DNA of 64,000 bases, taken from Syntrophaceae bacterium UBA6252. Lineage in GTDB: Bacteria; Desulfobacterota; Syntrophia; Syntrophales; UBA6807. A program made the translations under genes and the position numbers. The number at the start of each line of letters is the position of its first letter. Positions within the stretch are counted from its first letter, which is position 1. This document shows, in pieces, positions 1 through 7,806 of the stretch. The notes beneath the pieces are model-generated. The model had not been told where the DNA came from and searched no databases. It saw only the letters and a list, made by a program, of their open reading frames with translations. The DNA lies in assembly GCA_002441265.1 (NCBI GenBank), contig DJVQ01000045.1, forward strand, positions 1 through 64,000, in the 5' to 3' direction.

Positions 1-365
1 GTCGGGATGTTGACCACGACGGCCTCCCCTTCGGAAATGCACTTGAACCCGTGATAGACGAAGGGGGGGATCTGGATGAGGACCGGGTTGTGCTCCCCGG
101 CGAAAAAGGGATTCACCTCCCCCCGGGTGGGGGATCCCTCCCGGGCGTCGTACAGGACGATCTTCATCATTCCCCGGACCACCGCCATGTTGTCGAACTG
201 CCGCTTGTGGTAATGCCAGCCCTTGACCACGCCGGGGTAGGCCGTGGTCATGTAGACCTGGCCGAATTTCCGGAACAGGGGGTCGTCGCATCGGAGGATT
301 TCCATGAGACGGCCCCGCTCGTCGGGGATCACCCGGAGCTTCTTCACCACCACGCCATCGATCAT
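1..365 (-). CDS. RmlC-like dTDP-sugar epimerase (partial, 3' end off window)
   Basis: Cupin-fold nucleotide-sugar epimerase of the dTDP-4-dehydrorhamnose 3,5-epimerase superfamily, expected to act in the cytoplasm on a dTDP- or related 4-keto sugar for surface polysaccharide. About 121 residues are present and the frame runs off the left edge. Seen: start MIDGVVVKKL, the strand with GWHYHKRQFDN (the His-rich position used by RmlC for its catalytic base), VLYDAREGS, and the late strand IQIPPFVYHGFKC typical of the family. The ATG at 363-365 is preceded by a strong GGAGGAGAG ribosome site on the minus strand. Substrate cannot be told from this part. It lies at the outer edge of a window dominated by glycan genes, which fits a role in sugar supply. 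Confidence 0.8.
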   Translation of the reverse strand, partial: MIDGVVVKKLRVIPDERGRLMEILRCDDPLFRKFGQVYMTTAYPGVVKGWHYHKRQFDNMAVVRGMMKIVLYDAREGSPTRGEVNPFFAGEHNPVLIQIPPFVYHGFKCISEGEAVVVNIP

Positions 366-689
366 TTCCTTATCTCTCCTCCATAAAAAAAGTCTGCGGC
401 CCCGGCGACCAAGGGACGGCCGCGCCGTCCGGCCCGGCAGGAAAATCCTTATCACATCGGCGGAGAAAAGAATACCCGCGATTTCGGGATGATTCCCATC
501 CCTGCACCTCATTGCCGTCGCGGAGGGGTTGACAACTGCCAACGACTGGATGCCAACAAAATCATCTCCCATGTTCCGCATGTCAATGTATAACTTGTAA
601 TAACTGGATGTTAGGTGAAGGCATGCATCTTGCCTTACAGGGTCTTGCGTCCCCTTACGGGATGCGAAGAAAACCTGGAGGTGCATGTC
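366..689. other. 324-bp divergent intergenic region
   Basis: No gene is supported here. It separates the minus-strand epimerase from the plus-strand secreted protein. A minus-strand TTGACA (reverse of 581-586) and a plus-strand TTGACA (529-534) occur, but neither has a good -10 hexamer at 16-18 bp. The right part holds two small hairpins, described separately. Short open frames in this stretch show no similarity that I recognise. Confidence 0.5.
618..665 (+). promoter_or_regulatory. two tandem hairpins in 5' leader
   Basis: AAGGCA (618-623) pairs with TGCCTT (631-636) around a 7-nt loop. GCGTCCC (647-653) pairs with GGGATGC (659-665), with one G-U pair, around a 5-nt loop. They end 24 nt before the ATG at 690 and just before its ribosome site. 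I do not recognise a riboswitch class, and neither hairpin is followed by a T-run. They could be a structured leader or chance. Confidence 0.3.
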
Positions 690-1745
690 ATGAAGAAACG
701 TTGGCGTCAGTGGATGTGTTTCATCATCGCCCTGGCCCTTCTTCCCGTCGCGGGTCCGGCATCGGCGGCGGAGGAAGATTGGAATGTGGAAACGGTATCG
801 CTTGCCGAATTTTCGGGGTTCCGCTCGGAGATCCCGGGGCCCTTCGGGCCGCTTGCCCCGGAGCTGTTTTCCGGCAAGGGACCTGAAGATTTCATCGGCG
901 ACGGCGGCGTCTTTCACGCCCGGTTCGACGTGCCGGCGGCAAAGATCGAAAAATCAAGGGACTTGCTTCTCCACGTGGCCTGCCTGGAAACGGAGCGATG
1001 CCATTATCCCCTCGTGGTCTCCGTCGAACTTCCGGACGGCGCGTGCCGGAGCTACATCGTCACGTTCCGGGAGGAAGAGCAAAAGGTGATCGACGTCATG
1101 GACGAACTCCGGTCCCTGGGTTTGTCCGCCGAGGACAACCCGGAGGAGGCATCGGCCCTTGCGGTCCACCTGATCAGCAATTTCCGGTTCAAAGCGAAAA
1201 TCGGGCATGGTTTCGTCCCCTCCACCCCGCAGTTGGATTCTGCAGTTACTGAAGATGGGGGAGAACTGGAGGAGCTCGTATTCGAGGAGATTCAAGTCAA
1301 TGTGAGTGACCGGGAACCGGATTATATGGATTTTTGCTGTGGCTGGTATTGGTTTCTCCCAATTTACACAGAGCTTCCCGGACAGGCACGCTGGCCGGCA
1401 TGGATTAACATCCTTTCTAAAGACCATAAGGAACAATATGGGAATTTTCATGTACGTGAGGAAACCCTGGAACTGGTATGCTACTATCCTACAAAATCGG
1501 TTGTTCTTCATAAAACATGGGATCCGGTTAAAGTCGCCAGATGTCGACTTGAAAGCTGTGGATCCTTGTGGTTATCTGGCTGCAAAACGCCCGAGTACAT
1601 TGAAACCCGTCAGGAAAGTGCTTACTCCTGCCATATTCTGTGGAAGAACGTCTGCGGTGTCGTCAACAGGGACGAGGTCGGAGACGCTGTCGGGGCCGCC
1701 GACTGCAAATCAGGTTGCGGACCCTACAAGTACTACCGCCGCTAG
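690..1745 (+). CDS. secreted cysteine-rich protein, function unknown
   Basis: A 351-residue protein of no family that I recognise. The ATG at 690 was chosen because TGGAGG lies just upstream and the translation then begins with a classic Sec signal peptide: MKKRW, a hydrophobic core, and an AxA-type site at GPASA before AEED. The mature N-terminal half (roughly residues 30-180) is mixed acidic and hydrophobic. The C-terminal 150 residues carry ten cysteines, including a CC pair (DFCCGWYW) and pairs spaced like disulfide knots (RCRLESC, DCKSGC). Export plus many cysteines suggests disulfides formed in the periplasm, or an extracellular protein. Base composition dips around 1230-1640, unlike the flanks, so the C-terminal half may have a different history. 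A candidate terminator follows. Confidence 0.7.
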   Translation: MKKRWRQWMCFIIALALLPVAGPASAAEEDWNVETVSLAEFSGFRSEIPGPFGPLAPELFSGKGPEDFIGDGGVFHARFDVPAAKIEKSRDLLLHVACLETERCHYPLVVSVELPDGACRSYIVTFREEEQKVIDVMDELRSLGLSAEDNPEEASALAVHLISNFRFKAKIGHGFVPSTPQLDSAVTEDGGELEELVFEEIQVNVSDREPDYMDFCCGWYWFLPIYTELPGQARWPAWINILSKDHKEQYGNFHVREETLELVCYYPTKSVVLHKTWDPVKVARCRLESCGSLWLSGCKTPEYIETRQESAYSCHILWKNVCGVVNRDEVGDAVGAADCKSGCGPYKYYRR

Positions 1746-1775
1746 GAAGCGGTTTCCAATCCCGGAATAAACCAT

Positions 1776-1828
1776 TTCCCTGTCGGGAAACGCGGGTCAT
1801 GCGGTCCCCGGCAGGGAACCCCGTTTTT
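1776..1828 (+). terminator. candidate intrinsic terminator after the secreted protein
   Basis: TTCCCTGTCGGG (1776-1787) pairs with CCCGGCAGGGAA (1807-1818), a 12-bp stem with one G-U pair and a 19-nt loop. CCCCG and a run of five T (1824-1828) follow. The T-run is short and displaced by five bases, so strength is uncertain. Confidence 0.4.
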
Positions 1829-1974
1829 CCCGGTTTCCCGGTCCCGCCATCGGTCATCCATTGCGCCGTTTTGTGGCGAACCCGTTCAAGCATCATGAAT
1901 CCTCAAAGAAACACTGTACCGGTGGGGGGTTCTGTGATATGAATGCGCAGAATATCCTGTTGATTTTACAGGCG

Positions 1975-3084
1975 ATGAACGATCCGGAAAAAGACGTGTT
2001 CCATATGAAGCGGGCGCTTCGCCTCGCCCGGCGGGGCGAGGGCCGGGTGAGTCCCAATCCCATGGTGGGGGCCGTTCTGGTAAAGAACGGACGGATCATC
2101 GGAGAAGGGTACCACGAGCGCTTCGGCGGGCCCCATGCCGAGGTGAACGCCTTCGATCGTGCAACCGAATCCCCGGCGGGGGCGACCCTGTACGTGACCC
2201 TGGAGCCCTGTTCCCATCAGGGGAAGACGCCCCCCTGCGTCGACAGGATCCTCCTGGAGCGGCCGGCCCGGGTGGTGGTCGGGGTGTCCGATCCCAATCC
2301 CCTCGTGGCGGGAAAGGGGCTGGCCCGGCTCCGGGAGGCGGGGATCGCCGTCACCACCGGGGTCTTGGAGAGCGCGTGCCGTGCGCGGAACGAGGCGTTT
2401 TTCAAATTCATGGAAACGGGCCTTCCCTTTGTCACGGTGAAGTTCGCCCAGACCCTGGACGGGAGGATCGCCACGGCCACCGGCCATTCCCGGTGGGTCA
2501 GCTCCGGTCCGTCCCTGAAATACGCCCACCGGCTCCGGAGTCTTCATGACGCGATTCTCGTCGGGGCGGGAACCGTCCGGACGGACGACCCCGACCTCCG
2601 GGTCCGCCTCGTCCGGGGAAGAAACCCCCTTCGAGTCGTTCTGGACTCCTCCCTCTCTTCGTCGCCCGAGGCCTGTGTGTTCCGGAACCTGGAGGAGGCG
2701 GGAACGGTGGTCTTCGCCACGGATCGCCGTGACCGGGAGAAAATGAAGCGGTTCCGGGACCGGGGAATCGAGGTCGACGTCGTCCCGGAGGGGAAGGACG
2801 GCCGGATCGATCTTTCAGCGGTACTTTGCGCTCTTGCGGAGCGGGGGGTGAGTTCCCTCCTCGTGGAAGGGGGGGCCGCCGTAATCACGTCTTTCGTCCG
2901 GGAAGGTCTGGCCGACCGGTTCGTGGCGATCGTCGCCCCGAAACTCGCGGGAAAAGGGATCGAGACCGTGGGGGACCTGGGAATCCTTGCCATGGACGAG
3001 GCCTTGCCCCTGCGGTTCCTGTCGGTCCGGCGGTTGGGGGAGGACCTGATCCTTGACGCGAAACCCCGGCGCGGCGGGGATTGA
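1975..3084 (+). CDS. ribD: RibD, riboflavin deaminase/reductase
   Basis: Bifunctional cytoplasmic enzyme that deaminates diaminohydroxyphosphoribosylaminopyrimidine and then reduces the ribosyl side chain, steps 2 and 3 of riboflavin synthesis. The N-terminal deaminase domain shows SPNPMVGAVLV, the zinc and catalytic motif HAEVNAF, and the LEPCSHQGKTPPC zinc ligands. The C-terminal reductase domain starts near FVTVKFAQTLDGRIA and contains VGAGTVRTDDPDLRVR and LLVEGG. Length of about 369 residues is normal. The start is uncertain: ATG 1975 begins where family similarity begins, but ATG 1939 has a better purine-rich upstream run and ATG 2005 is also possible. No FMN riboswitch was seen upstream, and no other rib gene is adjacent, so it appears separated from ribE/ribBA/ribH. 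Confidence 0.93.
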   Translation: MNDPEKDVFHMKRALRLARRGEGRVSPNPMVGAVLVKNGRIIGEGYHERFGGPHAEVNAFDRATESPAGATLYVTLEPCSHQGKTPPCVDRILLERPARVVVGVSDPNPLVAGKGLARLREAGIAVTTGVLESACRARNEAFFKFMETGLPFVTVKFAQTLDGRIATATGHSRWVSSGPSLKYAHRLRSLHDAILVGAGTVRTDDPDLRVRLVRGRNPLRVVLDSSLSSSPEACVFRNLEEAGTVVFATDRRDREKMKRFRDRGIEVDVVPEGKDGRIDLSAVLCALAERGVSSLLVEGGAAVITSFVREGLADRFVAIVAPKLAGKGIETVGDLGILAMDEALPLRFLSVRRLGEDLILDAKPRRGGD

Positions 3085-3090
3085 TGGGCC

Positions 3091-3594
3091 ATGTCCTGGT
3101 TCGCCCTCTATACGAGAAGCCGGCATGAGGACAAGGCGGAGACCGGCCTGCGCCTGAAGGAGTACCGGACGTATCTTCCGAAAATCGAGGTCTGGAGCCG
3201 GCGGAAGGACCGGAAGAAGAAAATCCGGATTCCCCTGTTTTCCGGCTACCTTTTCGTCTTTGTGGACGATCTGACGAACGAGACCAAGGTGGACATCCTG
3301 AAAACCCACGGCATCGTCAGGATCCTGGGAAAGCCTAACAGCCCCCAGCCTTCTCCCGTTCCGGAGGAACAGATCGAGGCGATCCGGAGGATCATCGATT
3401 CCAGGGTGGAGATCCTCCACCATCAGTACCCCCGGGTCGGCGAGCGGGCCCGGATCGTCGACGGCCCGTTCCGGGGCATCGAGGGCATTGTCCGTTCCAC
3501 GGACTATCGAAAGAACCTCTTCATCGTCTCCATCGATCTTCTCCAGCGTTCCGTCGCTATCCGGCTCGAGGGATTCCAGATCGAGCGGTTGTAG
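3091..3594 (+). CDS. NusG/RfaH/UpxY-type transcription antiterminator
   Basis: A 167-residue paralogue of NusG, which binds RNA polymerase and changes pausing or termination on chosen operons. The NGN domain (about 1-105) is seen in WFALYTRSRHEDKAE, YLPKIEVWSRRKDRKKK and PLFSGYLFVFVD. A KOW domain (about 115-167) is seen in VGERARIVDGPFRGIEGIV. General NusG is usually next to secE and rplK. This one sits 6 bp after ribD in a window full of glycan genes, so I infer a specialised regulator like RfaH, LoaP or UpxY for long polysaccharide operons. An intrinsic terminator in the leader at 7807-7830 is a candidate target. It is convergent with the next gene. Confidence 0.85.
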   Translation: MSWFALYTRSRHEDKAETGLRLKEYRTYLPKIEVWSRRKDRKKKIRIPLFSGYLFVFVDDLTNETKVDILKTHGIVRILGKPNSPQPSPVPEEQIEAIRRIIDSRVEILHHQYPRVGERARIVDGPFRGIEGIVRSTDYRKNLFIVSIDLLQRSVAIRLEGFQIERL

Positions 3595-3672
3595 GTGCCG
3601 GTCTCCTGGAATCACGGTCCGAATTTACTTATAAGCGTCCTGGAATGTAGCCTGGGGCTTCGGCCGCGGCGG

Positions 3673-4719
3673 TCAGGAGTCCGGCGGCATTTCGGAAAGG
3701 GAGTCTTCCGCATCCGGGAGCGGTCCACGGAAGGCCTCCCGGGCTTCCCGGACCAGTTCGTCCTCCCGGGAGCGGTACATGGGGGAAAAGTGAAACACCA
3801 CGAGATTCTTGGCCCCCGCCTCGCGGGCGAGGGACCCGGCCTGGGCCGCCGTCAGATGAAATTTCTGGAAGGCCCTCTCCCGGTCCTCCTGGAGAAAGGG
3901 CGCCTCCACGATGAGAACCCTGGCGCCCGCGGCCAGTTCCACGATTTTCCGCCGGTTCTCCTCGCTGTACACGGCGTCGGCCACGTAGGCGACTTTCTCC
4001 CCCGCCGCGATCCGGACGATCCTGTCCCGGAGAAGCCCGAGGGGAAAGCGAAGACCGGAAGACTCCGAATCGGCCCTTCTGCCCCTGACCTCGATTTCCA
4101 TGCCGTCGGGGTCGTTCCGGAGGATGCTTCTTTTCAGCTCCCCGAGCCAGGGGCCCACGGGAAGGTTCATTTCGTCGAGGGCGTTTTTCTTGATGTGGAT
4201 GTGCCTCTTTTCCTCGATGGCCAGGGCGAGGCAGGGGACCTTGTGATCCAGGAGCACCCCGCGGACCGTAAGGTCGTCCCGGTCGACGAGGAGGTCGCCG
4301 TTTGCTTCGCTCTCCCCGACGGATTCCCTGCGAAATCCCCTGCTGCAGTCGTAGCGGGCGGTCTTCCGCCGGGAACCGCCCGCTTCGGTGACCAGAAAAT
4401 GAAGGCGGTTCGTGTAGTTTCCCACAAGATTCCAGGTGTAGGCCCCGAATTTTCCTTCCACGTTGTTCATGAATCCCGGGGGGCCGAAAAGGTGCACTTT
4501 CTGGTCCCGGCCGAGGGAGACCCGAAGGAAGTGGTCGAAGCCGATGAAGTGGTCCATGTGGGTATGGGTGACGAAGGCATGGGTCACTTTCAGGATCTTT
4601 CTCGGGGGCAGGGAGGTGAGATCCCCCATATCGAGGAGAAAGGCCTCTTTCCGGTGCCTCAGTTCCAGGAAAACCCCGGGGTCTCCGAAGGGGTCATTGA
4701 TCAGGTGAGGGTCCAGCAT
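3673..4719 (-). CDS. MBL-fold metallohydrolase, RNase Z-like
   Basis: Metallo-beta-lactamase-fold hydrolase of the ribonuclease Z-like group, probably a zinc phosphodiesterase. With the ATG at 4719 the protein has 348 residues and begins MLDPHLINDPFGDPGVF, the usual start of this subgroup. The zinc motif is THTHMDH (H52, H54, D56, H57), followed by bridging Asp in YVADAVY and later His in FHLTAAQAG and VFHFSP. An upstream TTG at 4809 would add 30 residues rich in Arg, Ser and Phe that do not look conserved, so I prefer 4719, preceded by GGAG. Whether it trims tRNA 3' ends or cuts another phosphodiester cannot be told. It is transcribed opposite its neighbours. Confidence 0.85.
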   Translation of the reverse strand: MLDPHLINDPFGDPGVFLELRHRKEAFLLDMGDLTSLPPRKILKVTHAFVTHTHMDHFIGFDHFLRVSLGRDQKVHLFGPPGFMNNVEGKFGAYTWNLVGNYTNRLHFLVTEAGGSRRKTARYDCSRGFRRESVGESEANGDLLVDRDDLTVRGVLLDHKVPCLALAIEEKRHIHIKKNALDEMNLPVGPWLGELKRSILRNDPDGMEIEVRGRRADSESSGLRFPLGLLRDRIVRIAAGEKVAYVADAVYSEENRRKIVELAAGARVLIVEAPFLQEDRERAFQKFHLTAAQAGSLAREAGAKNLVVFHFSPMYRSREDELVREAREAFRGPLPDAEDSLSEMPPDS

Positions 4720-4823
4720 GGCCGAAGGGTTCTCCGAGTCCGTCCGCGGGGAGGCGCGGAAACGACGATCACAAAATTCTACATAGAAAAAATCTTCCCG
4801 TCCTGTCAAGGGGGCATACAGCC

Positions 4824-5252
4824 ATGACGACTTTGAAATTCAGCGTATCCCCCTCAAAGGGGGAGGAACTGGAGCGTCGCATGGCGGCGCTCGGCGTCCG
4901 GGAGGAGGATTTCCGGGAAATTTTCATCCGGTCCTCCGGTCCGGGGGGCCAGAAAGTCAACCGTTCGGCCACCTGCGTCTTTCTCGTTCACGAACCGACG
5001 GGTCTTTCCGTGAAGTGCCAGACCACCCGGTCCCAGGCCATGAACCGGTTCCTTGCAAGGCGGCGGATTCTCGACCGGCTGGAGGCGCTGAAGGAGGGGG
5101 CGGTTGCGCAGGAAAAAGAGGAGAGGGAACGGATCCGGAGGCAGAAGCGGCGCCGTTCCCGGAAGGCGAAGGCGAAGGTCCGCGAGGGGAAGGAGAAGCA
5201 GTCGGCGAAAAAAGCCCTCCGGGCGAAGGTGACCCTTCCCCATGAGTTCTGA
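4824..5252 (+). CDS. stand-alone GGQ release-factor-like protein
   Basis: A 142-residue class I release factor catalytic domain without the codon-recognition domains, as in ArfB/YaeJ or mitochondrial C12orf65. Such proteins hydrolyse peptidyl-tRNA on stalled ribosomes. The catalytic loop is SSGPGGQKVN with GGQ at residues 41-43, followed by VKCQTTRSQAMNRFLARRR. The C-terminal 45 residues are a highly basic tail (RRQKRRRSRKAKAK), which in ArfB enters the empty mRNA channel. That supports a ribosome-rescue role rather than normal termination. It is flanked by oppositely directed genes and is probably monocistronic, ending 8 bp before a strong terminator hairpin. Confidence 0.85.
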   Translation: MTTLKFSVSPSKGEELERRMAALGVREEDFREIFIRSSGPGGQKVNRSATCVFLVHEPTGLSVKCQTTRSQAMNRFLARRRILDRLEALKEGAVAQEKEERERIRRQKRRRSRKAKAKVREGKEKQSAKKALRAKVTLPHEF

Positions 5253-5260
5253 AAAGACAA

Positions 5261-5302
5261 AAAAAGAGGGAAAGACACGGTTTATTCGCTTTCCCTCTTT
5301 TT
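5261..5302. terminator. bidirectional intrinsic terminator
   Basis: AAAAAGAGGGAAAG (5261-5274) is perfectly complementary to CTTTCCCTCTTTTT (5289-5302) with a 14-nt loop. The A-run on one side and T-run on the other allow it to end both the plus-strand GGQ gene and the minus-strand atpE gene, which converge here. Confidence 0.85.
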
Positions 5303-5320
5303 CGATGATTCCGGGTTGTT

Positions 5321-5695
5321 CTAGCCTACAACGATCTTGAGAAGCGGGTTCGCGTAAAGGATGACGAGACCGATGACGAGGGCGTAAATGACGCAGGATT
5401 CCGCCATGGCCATACCGACGAGCATGGTCAGCATGATCTTGCCCTGGGCGTCCGGGTTCCTGCCGACGGCGCTCGAACCGCCGCTGGCGGCGTTCCCGAT
5501 CCCCATCCCGGAGCCGATTGCGCCGAGGCCCACGCCGAGACCGGCGCCGAGCAGGGCGCAGCCGACGACGATGGCTTTCGTGTAGGCGGTCGTATCGGCG
5601 GACGCGCCTTCACTCGCCAGCGCGAAAGACGCCGTGAGGAAGAGGATGCCGAAAACGATCATCCCGATGGAAATGCCTTTCAAAGACTTTCTCAT
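5321..5695 (-). CDS. atpE: ATP synthase F0 subunit c
   Basis: Rotor-ring proteolipid of F-type ATP synthase. The 124 residues are longer than the usual 75-90 because of an N-terminal extension that looks like a signal peptide (MRKSLKG, hydrophobic stretch, SFALA then SEG). The mature part has two membrane helices: a glycine-rich first helix ([16 protein letters not shown]), the polar loop GRNPDAQ, and a second helix with the ion-binding carboxylate Glu99 in [13 protein letters not shown]. The Gln that sodium-type rings carry in helix 1 is Ile here, although ES is kept, so proton coupling is more likely (inference). No atpB or atpI is next to it; it is a single gene with its own promoter and terminator. 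The ribosome site is GGAAAGGAG. Confidence 0.95.
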   Translation of the reverse strand: MRKSLKGISIGMIVFGILFLTASFALASEGASADTTAYTKAIVVGCALLGAGLGVGLGAIGSGMGIGNAASGGSSAVGRNPDAQGKIMLTMLVGMAMAESCVIYALVIGLVILYANPLLKIVVG

Positions 5696-5773
5696 TTTTC
5701 TCTCCTTTCCTGAGATTTCCGGCGGTGGACCCTTCCCCTCCCTCCGGACGGCGGGTCTGCCTCCGACCTGCCC

Positions 5774-5802
5774 TGTCTATCCATTCGAAAAGGAATTGTC
5801 AA
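5774..5802 (-). promoter_or_regulatory. candidate sigma-70 promoter of atpE
   Basis: On the minus strand TTGACA (5797-5802) is followed after 17 bp by TAGACA (5774-5779). The -35 is perfect and the -10 is poor. It lies about 80 bp before the atpE start, in the only upstream space available. Confidence 0.45.
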
Positions 5803-5875
5803 GAGATATTTCCCGTGTTATTCCGCGATGACGGGAAGATCCGGGGACAGTCAAAAAACGGTCTGCAGGTGGAAC

Positions 5876-6343
5876 ATGGATAGGAACAGGAAGAAGCGGC
5901 GCCTCGCCGGGCTGATCCAGGGGAGTCTCCCCCTGGAGAGGAGGCCTTTCCGGTTTCTGGCGGAACAGGCAGGTCTTACGGAAGAGGAGGTCCTCTCCGG
6001 GATCGGGGAGTGGAAGAGGGAGGGAATCGTCCGGAAATTCGGGGCGGTCCTGAGGCACCGGGAAGCGGGGTTCGGGGAGAACGCCATGGTCCTGTGGGCG
6101 GTTCCCCCGGACCGGAGGGAGGAGGCCGGGCGGGTCTTTGCGTCCTTTCCCGAGGTGAGCCACTGCTATGAGAGAACGCCGGCCTTCGAGGGACGTTACG
6201 TCCTTTACACCATGGTCCACGGCCGGGGGAAGCCCCTGGAGGAGATCGTTTCGGAAATGGCCCGTCGGGCCGGCATCGGGGACTTTCGGATTCTGAAAAC
6301 GGTCAGGGAATTCAAAAAGACGAGCATGAGGTATTTCCCATGA
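5876..6343 (+). CDS. siroheme decarboxylase subunit, AsnC/Lrp type (AhbA/B-like)
   Basis: A 155-residue protein of the AsnC-like family that includes AhbA, AhbB and NirD/G/H/L. These decarboxylate siroheme to didecarboxysiroheme on the way to heme or heme d1. Visible are a helix-turn-helix-like N-terminus (PFRFLAEQAGLTEEEVLSGI), GIVRKFGAVLRHREAGF and the family signature FPEVSHCYER, then YVLYTMVHGRG. The family name resembles a regulator, but these motifs are those of the enzyme. ATG 5876 was chosen over 5828 because GCAGGTGG is close upstream and the 16 extra residues look unstructured. It overlaps hemL by 4 bp, so both tetrapyrrole genes are translationally coupled. The partner subunit is not in view. 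Confidence 0.85.
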   Translation: MDRNRKKRRLAGLIQGSLPLERRPFRFLAEQAGLTEEEVLSGIGEWKREGIVRKFGAVLRHREAGFGENAMVLWAVPPDRREEAGRVFASFPEVSHCYERTPAFEGRYVLYTMVHGRGKPLEEIVSEMARRAGIGDFRILKTVREFKKTSMRYFP

Positions 6344-7620
6344 GGAATCGTTGCGATCAGCTTTACGAGAAGGCGGCGGGACTGATCCCCGGCGGCGTGA
6401 ACAGTCCCGTCCGGGCGTTCCGGGCCGTGGGGGGGAATCCCCTCTTCATCAGCCGGGCCTCCGGGGCCCGGGTGTTCGACTGCGACGGGAACGCATACGT
6501 GGATTTCCTGTCTTCCTGGGGACCCATGATCCTCGGCCATGCCCACCCGGGGGTGGTCCGGGCGATCGCAGAGGCGGCGAAGGACGGGACGGGCTACGGC
6601 CTTCCCACGGAACGGGAGGTGGAAATGGCGGAGACCCTGGTTGCGGCCTTTCCCTCCATGGCCCGGGTCCGCCTGGTAAGCTCGGGCACCGAGGCGGTCA
6701 TGTCGGCGATTCGCCTGGCCCGTGCCTTCACGGGAAGGGACGGGATCGTGAAATTCGAGGGCTGCTATCACGGCCACAGCGACGCCCTTCTGGCGAAGGC
6801 GGGCTCCGGTCTCGCCACCCTGGGCATCCCCGGGAGTCCGGGCGTTCCCGCCGCATTCGCCGAGCTGACGGCCACCCTTCCCTACAACGACACGGAAGCC
6901 TTCGAGGCGTTTCTGGAACGCCGGGGCGACCGCATCGCCGCGGTCATCGTCGAGCCCGTTGCGGGAAACATGGGAGTCGTGCCCCCCGCGCCGGGATTTC
7001 TTGAATCGCTCCGAAAGCGAACCGCCGAACGGGGAGTCGTCCTGATTTTCGACGAGGTGATCACGGGATTCCGGCTGACATACGGCGGATGGCAGAATGT
7101 TGCGGGCATCGATCCCGATCTCACCTGCCTGGGGAAGATCATCGGGGGCGGCCTTCCCGTGGCGGCCTTCGGGGGGAAACGGGAAATCATGGAAATGCTC
7201 GCCCCGGAGGGTCCGGTGTATCAGGCGGGAACGCTTTCGGGGAATCCGCTGGCGGTGGCGGCGGGCCTCGCCGCACTGAAAATCCTGAAAGAGGAGGAAC
7301 CATACGGGGAACTCGACCGCCGCAGCCGCATGCTGTGCGGGGAACTGTCGGGAATTTTCCGGGAAGCGGGGGTTTCGGTGACCGTCAACCGGATGGGTTC
7401 CATGTTCACCCTTTTCTTCCAGGCCGGGGAGGTGAGGGATTTCGCGACGGCCTCCCGGAGCGACACGGACCGGTTCGCCCGGTTCTTCCGGGGGATGCTC
7501 CGGGAAGGCGTTCTTCTCCCGCCCTCCCAGTTCGAGGCGGCCTTCCTTTCGACGGCCCATGAGAGCGAGATCCTGGAACGGGCCCTCGAGGGCTGCCGCG
7601 CCGCGGCCAGGGAACTGTGA
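6340..7620 (+). CDS. hemL: glutamate-1-semialdehyde 2,1-aminomutase
   Basis: PLP enzyme that converts glutamate-1-semialdehyde to 5-aminolevulinate, the committed tetrapyrrole precursor in the C5 pathway. The 426 residues match the family length. Seen: PGGVNSPVRAF, SSGTEAVMSAIRLARAFTGR, KFEGCYHGHSD, the PLP Asp in IFDEVITGFR, and the Schiff-base Lys266 in CLGKIIGGGLPVAAFGG. It starts inside the stop of the siroheme decarboxylase gene (ATGA), so precursor supply and heme-branch enzyme are co-expressed. Confidence 0.97.
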   Translation: MRNRCDQLYEKAAGLIPGGVNSPVRAFRAVGGNPLFISRASGARVFDCDGNAYVDFLSSWGPMILGHAHPGVVRAIAEAAKDGTGYGLPTEREVEMAETLVAAFPSMARVRLVSSGTEAVMSAIRLARAFTGRDGIVKFEGCYHGHSDALLAKAGSGLATLGIPGSPGVPAAFAELTATLPYNDTEAFEAFLERRGDRIAAVIVEPVAGNMGVVPPAPGFLESLRKRTAERGVVLIFDEVITGFRLTYGGWQNVAGIDPDLTCLGKIIGGGLPVAAFGGKREIMEMLAPEGPVYQAGTLSGNPLAVAAGLAALKILKEEEPYGELDRRSRMLCGELSGIFREAGVSVTVNRMGSMFTLFFQAGEVRDFATASRSDTDRFARFFRGMLREGVLLPPSQFEAAFLSTAHESEILERALEGCRAAAREL

Positions 7621-7702
7621 CCGGACGCTGCCGACCGGGAAAAGAAGAATCGTTACGGGATTTTCCAAAGGGTGAAACATTGCCCCCCGCGGTGCTTCTT
7701 TT

Positions 7703-7731
7703 TTGACAGGGTGGCGGAATTGGTATATATG
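7703..7731 (+). promoter_or_regulatory. candidate sigma-70 promoter for nucleotide-sugar dehydrogenase
   Basis: TTGACA (7703-7708), 17 bp, then TATATG (7726-7731), in the 300-bp gap between hemL and the dehydrogenase. The start would leave a leader of about 180 nt that contains a terminator hairpin. The spacer contains a 15-base stretch like a tRNA-Leu D-arm, which may be chance. Confidence 0.45.
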
Positions 7732-7806
7732 TCTCATCAATCCGTTCCGGTCCATCCGTCGCGGGCCGGGCGCGGTGAAACAAAAGTCGGAGGAACTCCT
7801 GGAATG

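Noticed and set aside
529..594. TTGACA and TATAAC hexamers upstream of the secreted-protein gene
   Set aside because: They are about 54 bp apart and neither has a partner at 16-18 bp.
7711..7725. 15-base stretch (GTGGCGGAATTGGTA) identical to the D-arm region of many tRNA-Leu genes
   Set aside because: No acceptor stem, anticodon loop or T-arm with GGTTC follows; the sequence is inside a candidate promoter spacer. Not a tRNA.
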